From the NCBI GenBank assembly GCA_936432065.2, contig OW386292.2:98785829-98849828 (forward strand): a stretch of DNA of 64,000 nucleotides, written 5' to 3'. Below are positions 10,818 to 25,145 of the stretch, one piece after another; positions within the stretch are counted from its first letter, which is position 1; each line of letters starts with the position of its first letter. The translations under genes and the position numbers were made by a program. The stretch is from Rutpela maculata (taxonomy: Eukaryota > Arthropoda > Insecta > Coleoptera > Cerambycidae). Under the pieces are notes generated by a model. The model saw nothing but the letters and a program-made list of their open reading frames with translations, had not been told where the DNA came from and did not search any database.

Positions 10818-11398
10818 GGCACCTGTTTTGACCTGTCCCGACTTCAAGCAGCCGTTTACTTTACAAACCGATGCGTCAGACCAAGGACTTGGGATCGCTT
10901 TGACACAGGAAATTGAGGGACATGACCGAGTGATTGGCTACGCCAGCCGAACTTTAACTCCCGCAGAGAAGAACTACTCCGTAACGGAAAGGGAATGTTT
11001 GGCCATCATCGTGTGGCATAGAGAAAATGAGACCGTACCTCGAAGGGTATTACTTCACTGCCTTGACCGATCACCAGTCCCTTCGCTGGTTACACTCCAT
11101 CAAAAGTCCCACTGGCCGCCTACTTCGCTGGAGCATATTTTTGCAGCAGTATGACTTTGAGATCAAGTACCGTAAAGGAAGCTTAAACCGTGTAGCTGAT
11201 GCACTATCACGTCAACCGTTGGAAGGACCTTCTCCCGCCCCTGGTATCGAAGAATTATGTGCTGTGAATGAGGCACCAAACTGTTCTTGGTACAGACGGA
11301 AGAAGTCGGAAGTTGAGAAAAACCCCGAAGCGAATACCCCGATTACTGTATTCGTAATGACCGGCTGTACCGCCACTTCTGGGATTCTAGCGACTTAA
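10765..11398 (+). pseudogene. Gypsy RNase H domain, frameshifted
   Basis: This is the RNase H typical of Ty3/gypsy. TDASDQGLGIALTQE gives the first catalytic Asp, followed by VIGYASRTLTPAEKNYSVTE with its catalytic Glu nearby. After a frameshift around 11027 the text continues with TDHQSLRWLHSIK and the RVADALSRQP end. The domain removes the RNA strand after minus-strand synthesis. Two frames (10765-11154 and 11027-11398) overlap at the shift. Confidence 0.85.
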
Positions 11399-11420
11399 CC
11401 AAACCCGACCAATACGACCC

Positions 11421-12529
11421 GTGGAAGCTATGCGTACCAACACCACTCCGGACAACAGTTTTACAAGAAAACCACGATGCTCCGTCCGCTGGATACATGG
11501 GAATTGCCAAAACCGCCACCCGGATCACACAGAGAAGTACTACTGGTCAGGAAAGTTCCGCGACATCGCCAGATATGTACGAAGTTGTATACAATATCAA
11601 CGCTACAAGATCTCTCAGCAACAAACTCCAGGAACCATGCAACCGTCCATCAGCCGTCAACCTTGGGAAACTGTCAGCACCGACCTAGTAGGACCGCTAC
11701 CTAGATCTAGTAAAGGAAACAGCTACCTGGTAGTGTTTCAAGACCGTTTGACGAAATGGATCCAGTGCCGACCCTTACGAAGTGCCACCGCCCGCAATGT
11801 TAGCCAAGCTCTCTATGATGAAGTCATCACCCGCTTCGGATGTCCGCGTACCGTGATCACAGATAATGGTACCCAGTACGACAGCCGTATGTTCCAGTCA
11901 TTATTGAATGAATTTGGTATCCAGCACCGTTTCACGCCATCGTACACACCACAGGCAAATCCCGTTGAACGAGCCAATCGCACTATCAAAACTATGATAG
12001 CGCAATACTGCAAACAGGATTACCGGAAATGGGACCAACACTTGAATAGCTTTCAGCTAGCTATCAACAGTTCCAAACATGAATCAACCGGATTTTCACC
12101 CGCCTTTCTGAATTTTGGAAGAGAATTGTCGCTGCCAGCCACCGTATACCAAGCCGAAACCAACGAAGATACCGAACCCAATGAAGACGAGGAAAATCAG
12201 ATCCCAACCGTTCACACCGACCGCCTAAAAAGCTACAAGAAGTGTTCGAACTGGTTAGAATAAAGCTTGCTCAAGCATACACCTCCCAGAGCAAATATTA
12301 CAACCTACGACACCGGGATATTCAATATCACGTGGGTAACCGGGTTATGAAACGGGAACATCCCCTCTCCTCGGCTATTAAAGGTTTTGCGTCTAAGTTA
12401 GCTCCGAAATATTCTGGTCCATACACCGTGACCCAAGTCATATCTTCCGTGGTTTACAATCTAAAGTCAGATACCGGGAAGAAACTCACTCGGGTTCATA
12501 TCAAAGATTTAAAAACATTCTTATTCTAG
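11421..12529 (+). pseudogene. Gypsy integrase: zinc-binding, DDE core and C-terminal domain
   Basis: The zinc-binding region is read in two frames (11421-11580). The DDE core is well preserved in one frame: VSTDLVGPLPRSSKGNSYLV with the first Asp, ITDNGTQYDS with the second, and NPVERANRTIKTM with the Glu. A frameshift near 12245 leads to the C-terminal domain at 12242-12529, which ends with KYSGPYTVTQVI and VHIKDLKTF, the usual chromatin- or DNA-binding SH3-like tail. Integrase inserts the cDNA. This is the best preserved enzyme of the element, with all three catalytic residues present, but it is split by the frameshift. Confidence 0.9.
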
Positions 12530-13105
12530 TGCCCAGGAAAAGACTGCCCCCGCCACCCCGGCGCGAAAAAAGCGAACCCCCTCGAGGAGCACAAATACCG
12601 CCGGTATGCAACCCCCGAAGGGATGCCGAGATAAAGAAAGGAATGGCGCAAGTCCGGAGGGACTACACCTAGCTGAGGGTACGCACTCTAATGCCCGGAG
12701 GAGCCCGCCTACCAACTCGACCAAACCGCCCCCCAACAATTCGACGTCAACAGAACCCTCCAGAATCCGTCGCGGACATTCCTCTACCGCCCAACCCTCC
12801 TCCAAGACACGAGACCTGTCCCCATTGGATAACGTGCCTGGCTCCGTCTCCCACCTCTTCCCCCCGAACCAGATAACCCGAACCTGCTCCTCACCCCACC
12901 TCTACCCGGACCCTCAGAAGTCGAGGACGACACCCTGTTGTTAAGACGAATTAACAAGTACCGCTCATCCCGGGACTGGGACGCCGACTTACAACGCGAG
13001 GTGCATGCTCGTCGACCCCCACACGTGCCAGCCGAGCGAAAATGGCGTTGCCGACTGGTCTGTCAAGGCCGTTATTTCTGGGTTACCGTCCAACCCTCGA
13101 CCTAA
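12530..13105 (+). pseudogene. Proline-rich ORF 3' of gypsy pol
   Basis: Downstream of the integrase stop, C-rich sequence shows interrupted open frames rich in P, S, T and R (12606-12944 and 12691-12876). A better-looking tail in a third frame contains RRINKYRSSRDWDADLQREV and ends at a stop near 13105. The tail reads as real protein (charged helix, then CRLVCQGRYFWVTVQ). No Env signal peptide, fusion peptide or membrane segment is seen. I do not recognise the family. It may be an accessory ORF of this gypsy lineage, now frameshifted. Confidence 0.45.
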
Positions 13106-13286
13106 ATCCCTATGGCGGGTCGTTGTTACATACTATATCGTTTAATTTTTTGTTTTACATATCTGTGAAAAACCATTGTGTTCTGTTTTACAAAAGCTGT
13201 GACTAAGTTAAAAAAAATAAAAACCTTATTTTATTACCTTATCCACCGAGATTGATTTATCTACCTTCTTTTTTCTCCCATTATAG

Positions 13287-13888
13287 ATGGAAGATACCCG
13301 ATTGGACGTACGTGCCACCCGAGAGGATATGGATTGGATCATGCAAGAATTGGACGACGCCATCCAGGAGAGTACCAACCCCTCAGCGATCAGAAAGGGC
13401 GCCCCTCCGTCCACCGATGGTCGTCCCGATAACCCAGGACGACCATCCCGTTCCGCACACCATCCCACTCCCCGTACCTCCCCCTCAGGAGAAGCCTACG
13501 GTGTCACCCCAGGATTGCCCCAGCTTGGACACATCCACCCAATACCTGCACCAGAACAACCAGGCCCCTCCATGCTACTGACAGACCGTCCAGCCACCAC
13601 TGCTTCGCCCTCGCACTCCGCCTCGACCTCGCCCCCGCACTCCATCTCGCCCTCGCACACCGCCCCGACGTGCCAACTCTGTTAGGTCCCGAGGAATATT
13701 ACGTCGCAGTCTTCATCCTATATCCCGGGGAATACAGTGTTACCGGTACCCTCCAACACCCCAGGCAGACACTACCTCTCGGGGAATTCAGTGTGACCTG
13801 CTCCCGGCTAGACCGACTCACCGTTAAGACAGGAAGAGACCCAGACTCAACCTCAGAAGTAACCAGTTTATTTTTCATTTTTTTTTAG
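13287..13888 (+). CDS. Second 3' ORF of the gypsy element, possibly spliced in
   Basis: The sequence just before the ATG at 13287 reads as a polypyrimidine tract followed by TATAG, a good 3' splice site. The 132-residue product starts with an acidic helix (MEDTRLDVRATREDMDWIMQ) and then becomes proline- and serine-rich low-complexity sequence with SPSHSASTSPPHS-like repeats. An overlapping frame continues to 13888. No domain is recognised and there is no membrane segment, so this is not an obvious envelope gene. Its place after pol suggests an accessory protein made from a spliced mRNA, which is an inference. Confidence 0.4.
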
Positions 13889-14120
13889 GACCTTCCCTAC
13901 CAGGATCTACGAGTATAGTATCCAGCCGTTGCAAGAGGACCTCAGTAACATTTTCCTTGTTTTCATTATTACCATTGTTATTTTTGAAGAATCTAGTTTT
14001 GATTTTTAGCTGTAAAAGGTGTACTTGCCCCCAAATAAAGTTTATTAACAGGGGTGAGTGGCACGCGCCTTAAATCAGTTAGGGAACTTCCGTAAAACTT
14101 TCTTTATTTCTTTTTATATA
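13889..14120. other. Gypsy 3' untranslated region
   Basis: AT-rich sequence with AATAAAG near 14034 and no coding potential. It leads directly into the foldback element at 14121. The purine-rich tract expected before a 3' LTR lies on the far side of that insertion. Confidence 0.45.
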
Positions 14121-15011
14121 CAGGGTGTTTCAGCTAAAAGACCCCGGGTCATTATCTCGTAAAATAATAAAGATACTTAAAATTTGTAAATCGCGGATAA
14201 TTGACACCAAAAAAGGTCTTAAATAACTGCAGTTAGAATTGTTCCTTCGCAGTGCACAAAGATGGCGCTGCGGTGAGAAATTATTTTTCGATGGCTGGAA
14301 CCTTGAAACACGATTCATACGATTAATGAATAAATTGTGAATAATTGTAACTATATAAAATATTTTGTAAATACCAGCCGTTTTGGAGCTACATGAATTT
14401 TTTCTCCATTTTTTTGTCTCTGTAAATTTTGAAAACTTCTGTAACTTTTCTGTTTATCATCTTAGAACACCAATTATTTAGAACTTTTATCTTATTATAT
14501 TCCATACTTCTTATATTATTACATATTTTGAAAATTTTTATAATTTTCAGAATTTTGCAAATGCAACTAATTTTTAAAATTTGAAATTAGTATAAATTTT
14601 CAAAATATGCAATAATATAAGAAGTATGAAATATAATAAGATAAAAGTTCTAAATAATTGATGTTCTAAAATGATAAACAGAAAAGTTATAGGAGTTTCC
14701 AAAATTTACAAAGACAAAAAAATCGAGAAAAAAATTCATGTAGCTCCAAAACGGCTGGTATTTACAAAATTTTTTACATAGTCAAAATTATTCACAATTT
14801 ATTCGTTAATCGTATGAATCATGTTTCAAGGTTCCAGCCATCGAAAAATAATTTCTCACCGCAGCGCCATCTCTGTGCACTGCGAAGGAACAATTCTAAC
14901 TGCAGTTATTTAAGACCTTTTTTGGTGTCAATTATCCGCGATTTACAAATTTTAGGTATCTTTATTATTTTACGAGATAATGACCCGGGGACTTTTAGCT
15001 GAAACACCCTG
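14121..15011. mobile_element. 891-bp palindromic MITE, TSD TATA
   Basis: The element is one continuous inverted repeat. It starts CAGGGTGTTTCAGCTAAAAG and ends with the reverse complement, CTTTTAGCTGAAACACCCTG, with the turn near 14555-14590. TATA lies on both sides (14117-14120 and 15012-15015). The arms contain mirror-image ORFs that encode the same peptide in both directions, an artefact of the palindrome. CAGGGTGT termini are common among insect non-autonomous DNA elements, but the superfamily cannot be fixed. Confidence 0.85.
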
Positions 15012-15022
15012 TATACTGATGC

Positions 15023-15053
15023 AAGAAAGAAGAAAGAAAAAAAAGAAGGAAAA
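15023..15053 (+). promoter_or_regulatory. Candidate polypurine tract
   Basis: An uninterrupted run of A and G, 31 bases long, lies about 40 bp before the downstream direct repeat. LTR elements need such a tract to prime plus-strand synthesis, and the position supports reading the repeat at 15095 as a 3' LTR. The gap of about 40 bp is larger than usual, so the LTR may really begin earlier, for example near 15063. Confidence 0.5.
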
Positions 15054-15130
15054 CAATTACATTGCATTTCATTATTTTGTTCTTTTTTTATGAAGTAATG
15101 AAGCGTATTTTTAACCCAAATAAACCATTT

Positions 15131-17812
15131 CAGGGTGTCCACTGAGGTCACTTTAAGTGATATAGGTCATTTTTTTTGAGAAAAGGTCACTCAAAGTCAC
15201 TTTTTTCATAAAATAGGTCACTTTCAGTCATTTTTTGTTGAACTGTCCCTACATTTTAGTTAGTTATAATGACATTAGTATTTATTGTAGAATTTAAGTA
15301 ACTCATTAAAAAAATACTTTTTGTCCCCATGCAAATACCCCATTATTATGCTCTGGCCTAGCCGCAGCACAGCCTAACTCGAATTCTATCTCCTGGGGCT
15401 GGAAACGAACAAGCCTGGCAGCTGTTTCTGGCGGGGATTGTGGCCAATATTTGATGAAGAAGAAGAATTCTAACGTTTTAATACAGTACAGTCACAGATC
15501 AGATTTATACATTAGACCAAACAACTGTGTGTTTAAAACTAGTCAACTGCACTGACAAAGAAAACGAATTAACAAAATAACTTATTTTATTTTTCTTTCG
15601 TCGTAATCGACGCAGAGTAGCTATTTTCTTTCGTACTGAACAAAGTGAACACAATCAGTAAGCAACCAATAGAGGTCAAGGATTTCAAAAATACCTCGAT
15701 TTGATTCGTTGTTTAGTGATTGCAATCAGTCCGTTCAGCACGCTAATAATGAATACAGTGTAAGGGTAAGTAATCACTTAGTTCATAAACAAAGTGAATT
15801 TTTTGAAAGTAACTAATTTAACAGTGCTATTGCAAAAATCAAGATGGGGAAAAAATGCAAAGTATCCCAAGCCTGGTTTGATCAAACGGACTCAAAAGGC
15901 CATAAATATAGCTCCTGGCTGAAGAAAACTGATAATCACACCGTTTACTGCCTCCTTTGTGATAAATCTATCAATATATTTCACAATGGATTCTCCGCTG
16001 TCCAGCAGCACGAAAGTCGACAGATTCATGGGAAACAAGCTTGCTATCAAGCTAAGTGAGAATCAATCCAGACTAGCTGGAATTATTCCTGTTGCAGCGC
16101 CACAAAATCCACATGATGATGAAAATTCCAACAAGAACCTGTCTATTTTCTCAATACAAGATTCAGTCGTACATGCTGAAATACGTTGGGCCGTTAAAGT
16201 GATTGTCGAAGATATTTCTGCTAGAGCATGTAATGATTTAAATAAGTTGTTTTACACCATGTTTCCTGGTGATATAAGCTCTAAATTTTCAATGGCTCGT
16301 ACAAAATTTAGTTATCTTCTCACAGAAGCCCTGGGCCCATTTGTCGTGACGACTTGTTGAATGATATTGGGGATTCATATTATTCCATACTATATGATGA
16401 AACTACAAATTTTCAATCTGAAAAGGAGTTGCAAGCTTCAGTGAGATTTTGGTCAAACTCTGAAAAAAAAAGTGGTCACAGTTCATTTGGAGACTTTTTT
16501 TGGGGGGACTGCAAGAGCTGAAGTAGTTTTATCCAATATTAACAAGGCTGTTGATAATGCTGGCTTAAGTAAGAAAAACCTATTAATGTTAGGATCCGAT
16601 GGACCTAACACGAATAAAAAAGTTTTTAGATTATTGAATGATGAGGTAAAAATGATTTAAAAAAAACCTTTAATGAATATTGGTTTCTGTGATTTACACA
16701 AAGTACATAATGCTTTCAAAAAAGGTCTCAAAGAATTTGGAGAAGATGTATCTGATTTCATAATTAATATTTATTATTTCTTCCAAGGATGGCCCCAAAG
16801 ATGCGAAGACTTCAGGGAAATCCAAAGAAGAAAGAATGTCCCTCTGCACAAGTTTATTAAGCACGTGAGCTCTAGATGGCTTACATAGGGTGATGCCTCG
16901 GAGCGAATAACTGAACAATGGAATGCCATTGAGGAATATTTTTTAAAATTTATCCCAATCAAAAGAAAAAACTTATGGCAAAAGCAAAAGTTGCTCATAA
17001 AAGTTATATGGCCTACTTAGAAAAACAACAGTACGATGCTCAGGCTGCCGATAGAGAAAGGCTAGAAAACCAAGAAAAAAAAGAGCTGAACAGGAAGCCA
17101 TGCAACAAATTGAAGATCAAAAGAAAACTGTGAAGCAAATGGAGGCTGAGGCAAAAAAGCAGATAATGGAAAAAGAAGCAACAGAAAAAGCCGCAGATAC
17201 CCTATTGAAAGAGGCTTCAAATCGATTGCAACAAGCGTTGAAAGACGGGAATGTGGAAGGCGCACAAGTGGCCCACCAGTTATTAAATGCATATAAAAAC
17301 ATGAGAAACCAAGAGAAGGAAAAATCAAAGGAAGTAAACAATATGAATGAGAATATCGCCAAAAGAAAAAACAATCTTATAACTAATTTTGTGACCAAAA
17401 AGAAGAAAATGTTGTTTTTAAAGACTTTATTAGTTTAAACACATAAATAATATAAGATTTGAGAGAATTTCCAGTCTTGCATTTTGAATGAAAATTTAAA
17501 TTATTTATTTATTTTTCGAAGACTTTATTTTTGTTTTTACCAAGAATTTGTTTTTTTTTTTAATTTTAATTTTTATGGTAAATAAAAAGTGTTCAAATTA
17601 ATATATCATGTTTATTTACTTGTGGCACATTTTAAAAATAACTATTTTAGTTCAATCTGTTCAAATTACATAAGTTCATTTTTTTCTAACTTGGGTCATT
17701 TTTGTGCGCCTGGAAGTCACTTAAAGGTCACTTTTTCTAATCGAGATGGGTCATTCAGGTCATTCAGTCACTTTTTTCACTTTTTTTTTTCAAATATTAA
17801 GTGGACGCCCTG
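15131..17812 (+). mobile_element. hAT-like DNA transposon, 6-bp TSD CCATTT
   Basis: The termini are imperfect inverted repeats: CAGGGTGTCCACT at the left, and CAGGGCGTCCACTT as the reverse complement of the right end. CCATTT is duplicated at 15125-15130 and 17813-17818. Copy 1 of the host repeat shows the empty target near 3596. Subterminal regions are packed with AGGTCACT / GGTCATTT words on both sides, which could be transposase binding sites. hAT elements normally make 8-bp duplications, so the 6-bp duplication is atypical. Confidence 0.8.
15844..17438 (+). pseudogene. hAT-like transposase with BED-like finger and C-terminal coiled coil
   Basis: The first frame (15844-16059) has a C-x2-C...H-x4-H zinc finger (YCLLCDKS, then H and H near its end), suited to terminus binding. 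Later frames hold YDETTNFQSEKELQ, LMLGSDGPNTNKKV with a candidate catalytic Asp, CDLHKVHNAFKKGL (the C-x2-H box) and KHVSSRWLT with the conserved RW. These are hAT-superfamily landmarks. A Lys/Glu/Gln-rich coiled coil occupies 17100-17438. Frameshifts or stops near 16360, 16660, 16888 and 17090 break the gene. The stretch between RW and the coiled coil is shorter than usual, so the end of the catalytic domain is probably deleted. Confidence 0.75.
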
Positions 17813-19085
17813 CCATTTATATTTTCCAAAAATAAACATGTTTCTGTTGAATTATTTATTAAAAATTACCAGGCTGTGAAAAACAATTATATCACCGCAT
17901 AAACTAATAGGCCCCCACCAAGCAGTCAGAGTCTACCAGCAAGCGACGACAAGTGAACGTGCCTTCTCCAGGGGACCCGCTAGCCAAACGTAAGTTATAA
18001 TATTTGAATTATATTTCCGCGACACTGTACTAAGTTGCGGCTACGTCAGTCAATATCCACGCGCACCCTCTCCCCGTCATTACCGTGAATAGAGGGGATA
18101 GTGGACTAGATACCCGACGCGCTGAGAGCAGACAGTTCAGTTCCTCACGAGCCACCCAACTGACTGGACGTACTGCAGCGAGCTCCGGAAATAAAATCAC
18201 CGCTGAGAAGACCGGACCGGGCAATTCTACTAGAGACCGTCACCAGACCGGACGTGGGCCAGGACGAAAAGTGAGTAGGTTCTAAAATAATAGGTAAAGG
18301 TAACGACTTGGCTGATATTAGGGATTAATATCTTTCTGTTATTTGTTTTGGTAAGATCTGTGTTCTCGGGGTACCAGAGGGTCTAGTCGTCTCCCTGAAG
18401 GTACGTCGTGGACATGGAATCCACACACTAACGGCTCCGAGGTCTAGTCGTTCTTTTCAGAGACTGTTGGTGTGTGTACCGCCCTAATCATACATTATTT
18501 CAGGCTAGGGGGACGAGAGCATCTGCTGGGTTGCCGCTTCCAGGATACCTTTTGTTCTGTTAGGTAGAATTCTGTATTCTCGGGGTACCCGAGGGTCTAG
18601 TCGCCTCCCTGAAGGTACACCGTGGGCATAGGATCCGCACCCTAACCACTCTTGGGTCTAGCCGCTCTTCCCAGAGACCGCTGGTGTGCATACCACTCTA
18701 ATCATACCTTGTTTCAGGCTAGGAGTTGCAGAATGCCGCTTGACTATTCATACCTCTCTTCCAGCTTTGAGAATTCTGGTATTAGCCAAGTTTGACCCTT
18801 AGAATAATTAATTTTGCTGCTTTGTTTGTTAACTGCTTGTTTCTTCCTGGTATCTAACGACAACCCGTAACCTGATTGACTCTGCAAATTCGTTCCTTCA
18901 ACCTGTCATTGTCTGCCATCAACCGTACGTCACCGCCATTTTTACCGTCATACCGCTGCTTCACTCCTGCCTACCCTAATAAAGTCACCGTATCGCATGG
19001 TAGCACTTACCGTAACCGTCAGCACGTCACAGCCTGGGTTTGCTCTTTTATGTATTATGAATGTACTATACAAATTAAACTAGTT

Positions 19086-19762
19086 GATAGTATTTTCTTA
19101 TTCTGGTAGCAGTATGAAAAAAAATGCATTGGCTGAAAAGCGCATTATTATGATTAATGATGTCTGAAATACGGGATATAAATATAAATGTGTACTTTTT
19201 TTTTGAATATTCTGCAATACATCATGACTTGGGACCCCAACTTCATTAATACCACATATACGTATTCTTATTCCTGTACCTATCTACTAAATATAAAACA
19301 AGACAGTTTTCCCAGTGTACAGTGTACTGGACCGAAATATTGATATATTTCTTGAATACATCATTTCTCAGAGTGTAGTAAGACATATTACTGTCACTTC
19401 GAGGTCGCAGAAATCAGACACCCGATATCAAAACGTCAAAGTTTTATAATTGTGACCAATTATTTTTTTCCGTTCTTTATTACGAGGCCGGTACCGCTGC
19501 GCTTTAATGAACACACAGCCACGATAGAATGTTTGAATCACCCGCCACGTGCCCTTTCATTGTGAGCGCAGACGTAGGCATACTGAAAAGCGGAAAGCCA
19601 GTCGGCTGTCGACTGTCAGTTGTGTTTCATGTTGACAGAACGGAATATAAACGGCGTCACTCACAAGTCTTCGCAGCGTTATTTCAGTTTTCACGTTTTC
19701 AGTTATTTATGTCAATGTTGAAAGTAACTATTTCTTATTATTAGTATATTTTTTACTACATT
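19086..19762. other. No gene; possible promoter region of the following exon
   Basis: AT-rich sequence becomes distinctly GC-richer from about 19480 to 19680. AATATAAA at 19644 is a TATA-like element, and TCAGTT at 19684 resembles an arthropod initiator, though the spacing is about 10 bp too long. This fits a 5' flank of the exon at 19763, but the evidence is weak. Confidence 0.3.
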
Positions 19763-19971
19763 ATGGCCACGTTCATAGGCATCGAATTTTTGGAAAAGGA
19801 TGGAGGTAGTTTAGCATTGGTACTTTCAAAACGGATGAGTCCACGAAAAAAAGAAGTTTGGTGGCCACCATTTAAGCAAAGAACAATTTGATAAATCAAC
19901 GGAAAAGGGAGAGACTCCAGATGAAAGTTGCTGGTCACCTTACGATGTGTTTAAATCGTTTTTTGAAGAAG
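19763..19971 (+). pseudogene. 5' exon of a DUF4806-associated type protein, frameshifted
   Basis: The exon reads MATFIGIEFLEKDGG, then LALVLSKRMSPRKKEVWWPP, with one frameshift or stop near 19890. It continues PDESWSPYDVFKSFFEE and ends at AAG|GTAATG, a good splice donor. The pattern (short hydrophobic strand, a basic PRKKEVWWPP, then a tryptophan-containing exon end) matches the exons at 26384 and 53218 in this window. It is the N-terminal module I associate with arthropod DUF4806-containing proteins. The second exon is not found downstream; instead a foldback and a different gene fragment follow. Function unknown; chromatin or DNA binding is often assumed but not shown here. Confidence 0.5.
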
Positions 19972-20225
19972 GTAATGTATGTATTTATGACATCTTTTTA
20001 TAATATAGGCCTGTTCAACACGCTGTCACTCTCCTTTACTTGTACCACAGCAGCCATCTTTTGTTGTGGTAGGTTAGGCCTAAAGGTCACCTTACACATT
20101 CATATTTTTTATAATAATATACAGTGTGTCCCAGGATAGATGTAACAAGAGGAGAGGTAATGGACCAAAAATTTTGGAATGGTATTTGGGGATTGAGTCC
20201 TGCTTGTTGTAAAACTGAAGTATAC

Positions 20226-20785
20226 CAAAAATGACTTGATTTGGTGTTCTTCAGGGTGTTTTATAAGCAAAGTTGTAAAAATCACCACTAATAAAGTACT
20301 TTTATTTTTCAAAATATGAAAAAAATTCCACTAAGAAAAGTTATTTAGAATGCAATTTTATACCTCTATACCAAATTTCAGGAATATAAAATTATTTTTT
20401 TGAAACTTCCCATTTTTTCAAAAAATTAGTATTTTATTTTGAATCATTCAATTAAAACTGCATAGAAATTATTTTTTGTGAATTAATATTTAATATTTAA
20501 TGTTATGTAGAAGCTAAAAGCTATGAGAAAAGCAGTGGATGATTAACATTTGCTCCTACACAACTTTAAATATGAATTCAACTCTTAATTCGCAAAAAAT
20601 GGGAAGTTTCAAAAAAATAATTTTATATTCCTGAAATTTGCTATAGAGGTATAAAATTGCATTCTAAATAACTTTTCTTAGTAGAATTTTTTCATATTTT
20701 GAAAAATAAAAGTACTTAATTAGTGGTGATTTTTACAACTTTGCTTATAAAACACCCTGTAGAACACCAAATCAAGTCATTTTTA
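20226..20785. mobile_element. Foldback element (about 560 bp palindrome)
   Basis: The left arm runs from AAAAATGACTTGATTTGGTG through CAGGGTGTTTTATAAGC to a turn near 20450-20580. The right arm returns through GCTTATAAAACACCCTG to CACCAAATCAAGTCATTTTT. The left flank continues as element-like sequence to CAGTGTGTCCC at 20122, with no clear partner on the right. The element may therefore be longer and truncated on the right. It lies between the DUF4806-type exon and the PIN-like fragment. No TSD was found. Confidence 0.75.
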
Positions 20786-20857
20786 GGAATAGCCTCCAAA
20801 AATACATTGCGGTATTTAAGCGTTAACGCAGTTTTTAACAACTTAGGCGATCGTCTC

Positions 20858-21426
20858 TGTTAAGGCTTGCCAGCCTTGCATACATTTGCCGGTTCAGATT
20901 ATACTTCGTCATTTGCAAGTATGGGAATACTGATGCCTTTAAAAATTTTGCAAAAGAATGAGGAATTTCAAACAACTTTTTCGAATTTTGGAGAAAGTGA
21001 AGTATTAACAGATAATCAAATTGCTGTTGCGGAACATTTCGTGTGTACATTATATTGGAAAACCCAAGCAACGAAACATCAACAAAGCTCGTTACGAAAT
21101 ATTTTTTGACAGTTATAAACCCCAAACCGGAAAAATAAACCCACTACAAAAAGTTAAAAATTTGGATGCTGCTTCAATTCCGCCATGTAAAGATGTACTT
21201 TTGTTAAAAATAAAAAGAATAAATCAAGTGTGTGCAATATGCTTGTAGTGAACAACCACATTTTTGTAAACCACTTGAGCATGGGTGGTCACAGGATGGC
21301 ATCAAGTGTACTATACAATAGTTCATTGGACAGCGATGTCCACCAAATTTAGACGACATCATAGAACAGGATAATGACGAATGCGATTATTTACTAACAT
21401 ATGATGACTCTAGTGATGAAGACTAA
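20858..21426 (+). pseudogene. C-terminal fragment of a PIN/FEN-like arthropod repeat protein
   Basis: GLPALHTFAGSDYTSSF at the start matches the H-x3-G-x-D-x-T signature that I know from a large set of uncharacterised arthropod proteins with a PIN/XPG-like nuclease core. In that fold the Asp would bind metal. A frameshift near 21075 leads to KINPLQKVKNLDAASIPPCK and KIKRINQVCAICL, then the HGWSQDGIKC block. The reading ends at an acidic tail (DDSSDED) with TAA at 21424-21426. The upstream two thirds of the protein are missing. Such proteins are multicopy and probably travel with transposons. The family assignment is from memory and only moderately sure. Confidence 0.45.
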
Positions 21427-25137
<3,711 letters not shown>

Positions 25138-25145
25138 TTGAACGC

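Larger units (their letters stand above)
3563..19085 (+). mobile_element. Nested Ty3/gypsy LTR retrotransposon bounded by long direct repeats
   Basis: Two copies of one sequence in the same orientation (3563-7133 and 15095-19085) enclose a leader with a tRNA-type primer site, gag, pol, extra 3' ORFs and a purine-rich tract at 15023-15053. This is the order expected of an LTR retrotransposon. Without secondary insertions each repeat would be about 1.3 kb, long for a gypsy LTR. The fit is imperfect. Homology ends at 7133, about 300 bp before the primer site, and the downstream copy would therefore have to lack its final 300 bp. All coding regions are broken, and the core of RT is deleted. A large duplication around the element is the alternative. 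Confidence 0.6.
15095..19085 (+). repeat. Long direct repeat, copy 2 (candidate 3' LTR) with hAT-like insertion
   Basis: Copy 2 matches 3563-7133 in order and orientation, from GTAATGAAGCGTATTTT to AAACTAGTT. The hAT-like transposon at 15131-17812 splits it after 36 bp. The intact splice-like signals (GTAAGT near 17990, GTGAGT near 18271) and about 100-bp blocks at 18385-18495 and 18592-18715 are present. One block fewer than in copy 1 suggests variable repeat number. The block at 18600-18720 is in forward orientation, whereas its counterpart in copy 1 is inverted. Confidence 0.65.

Noticed and set aside
12521..12805. Minus-strand ORF of 94 residues opposite the gypsy 3' ORFs
   Set aside because: It is a shadow of C-rich plus-strand sequence without recognisable pattern.
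14130..15002. Two ORFs encoding almost the same 62-residue peptide in opposite directions
   Set aside because: They are mirror copies within one palindromic MITE, not a conserved gene pair.
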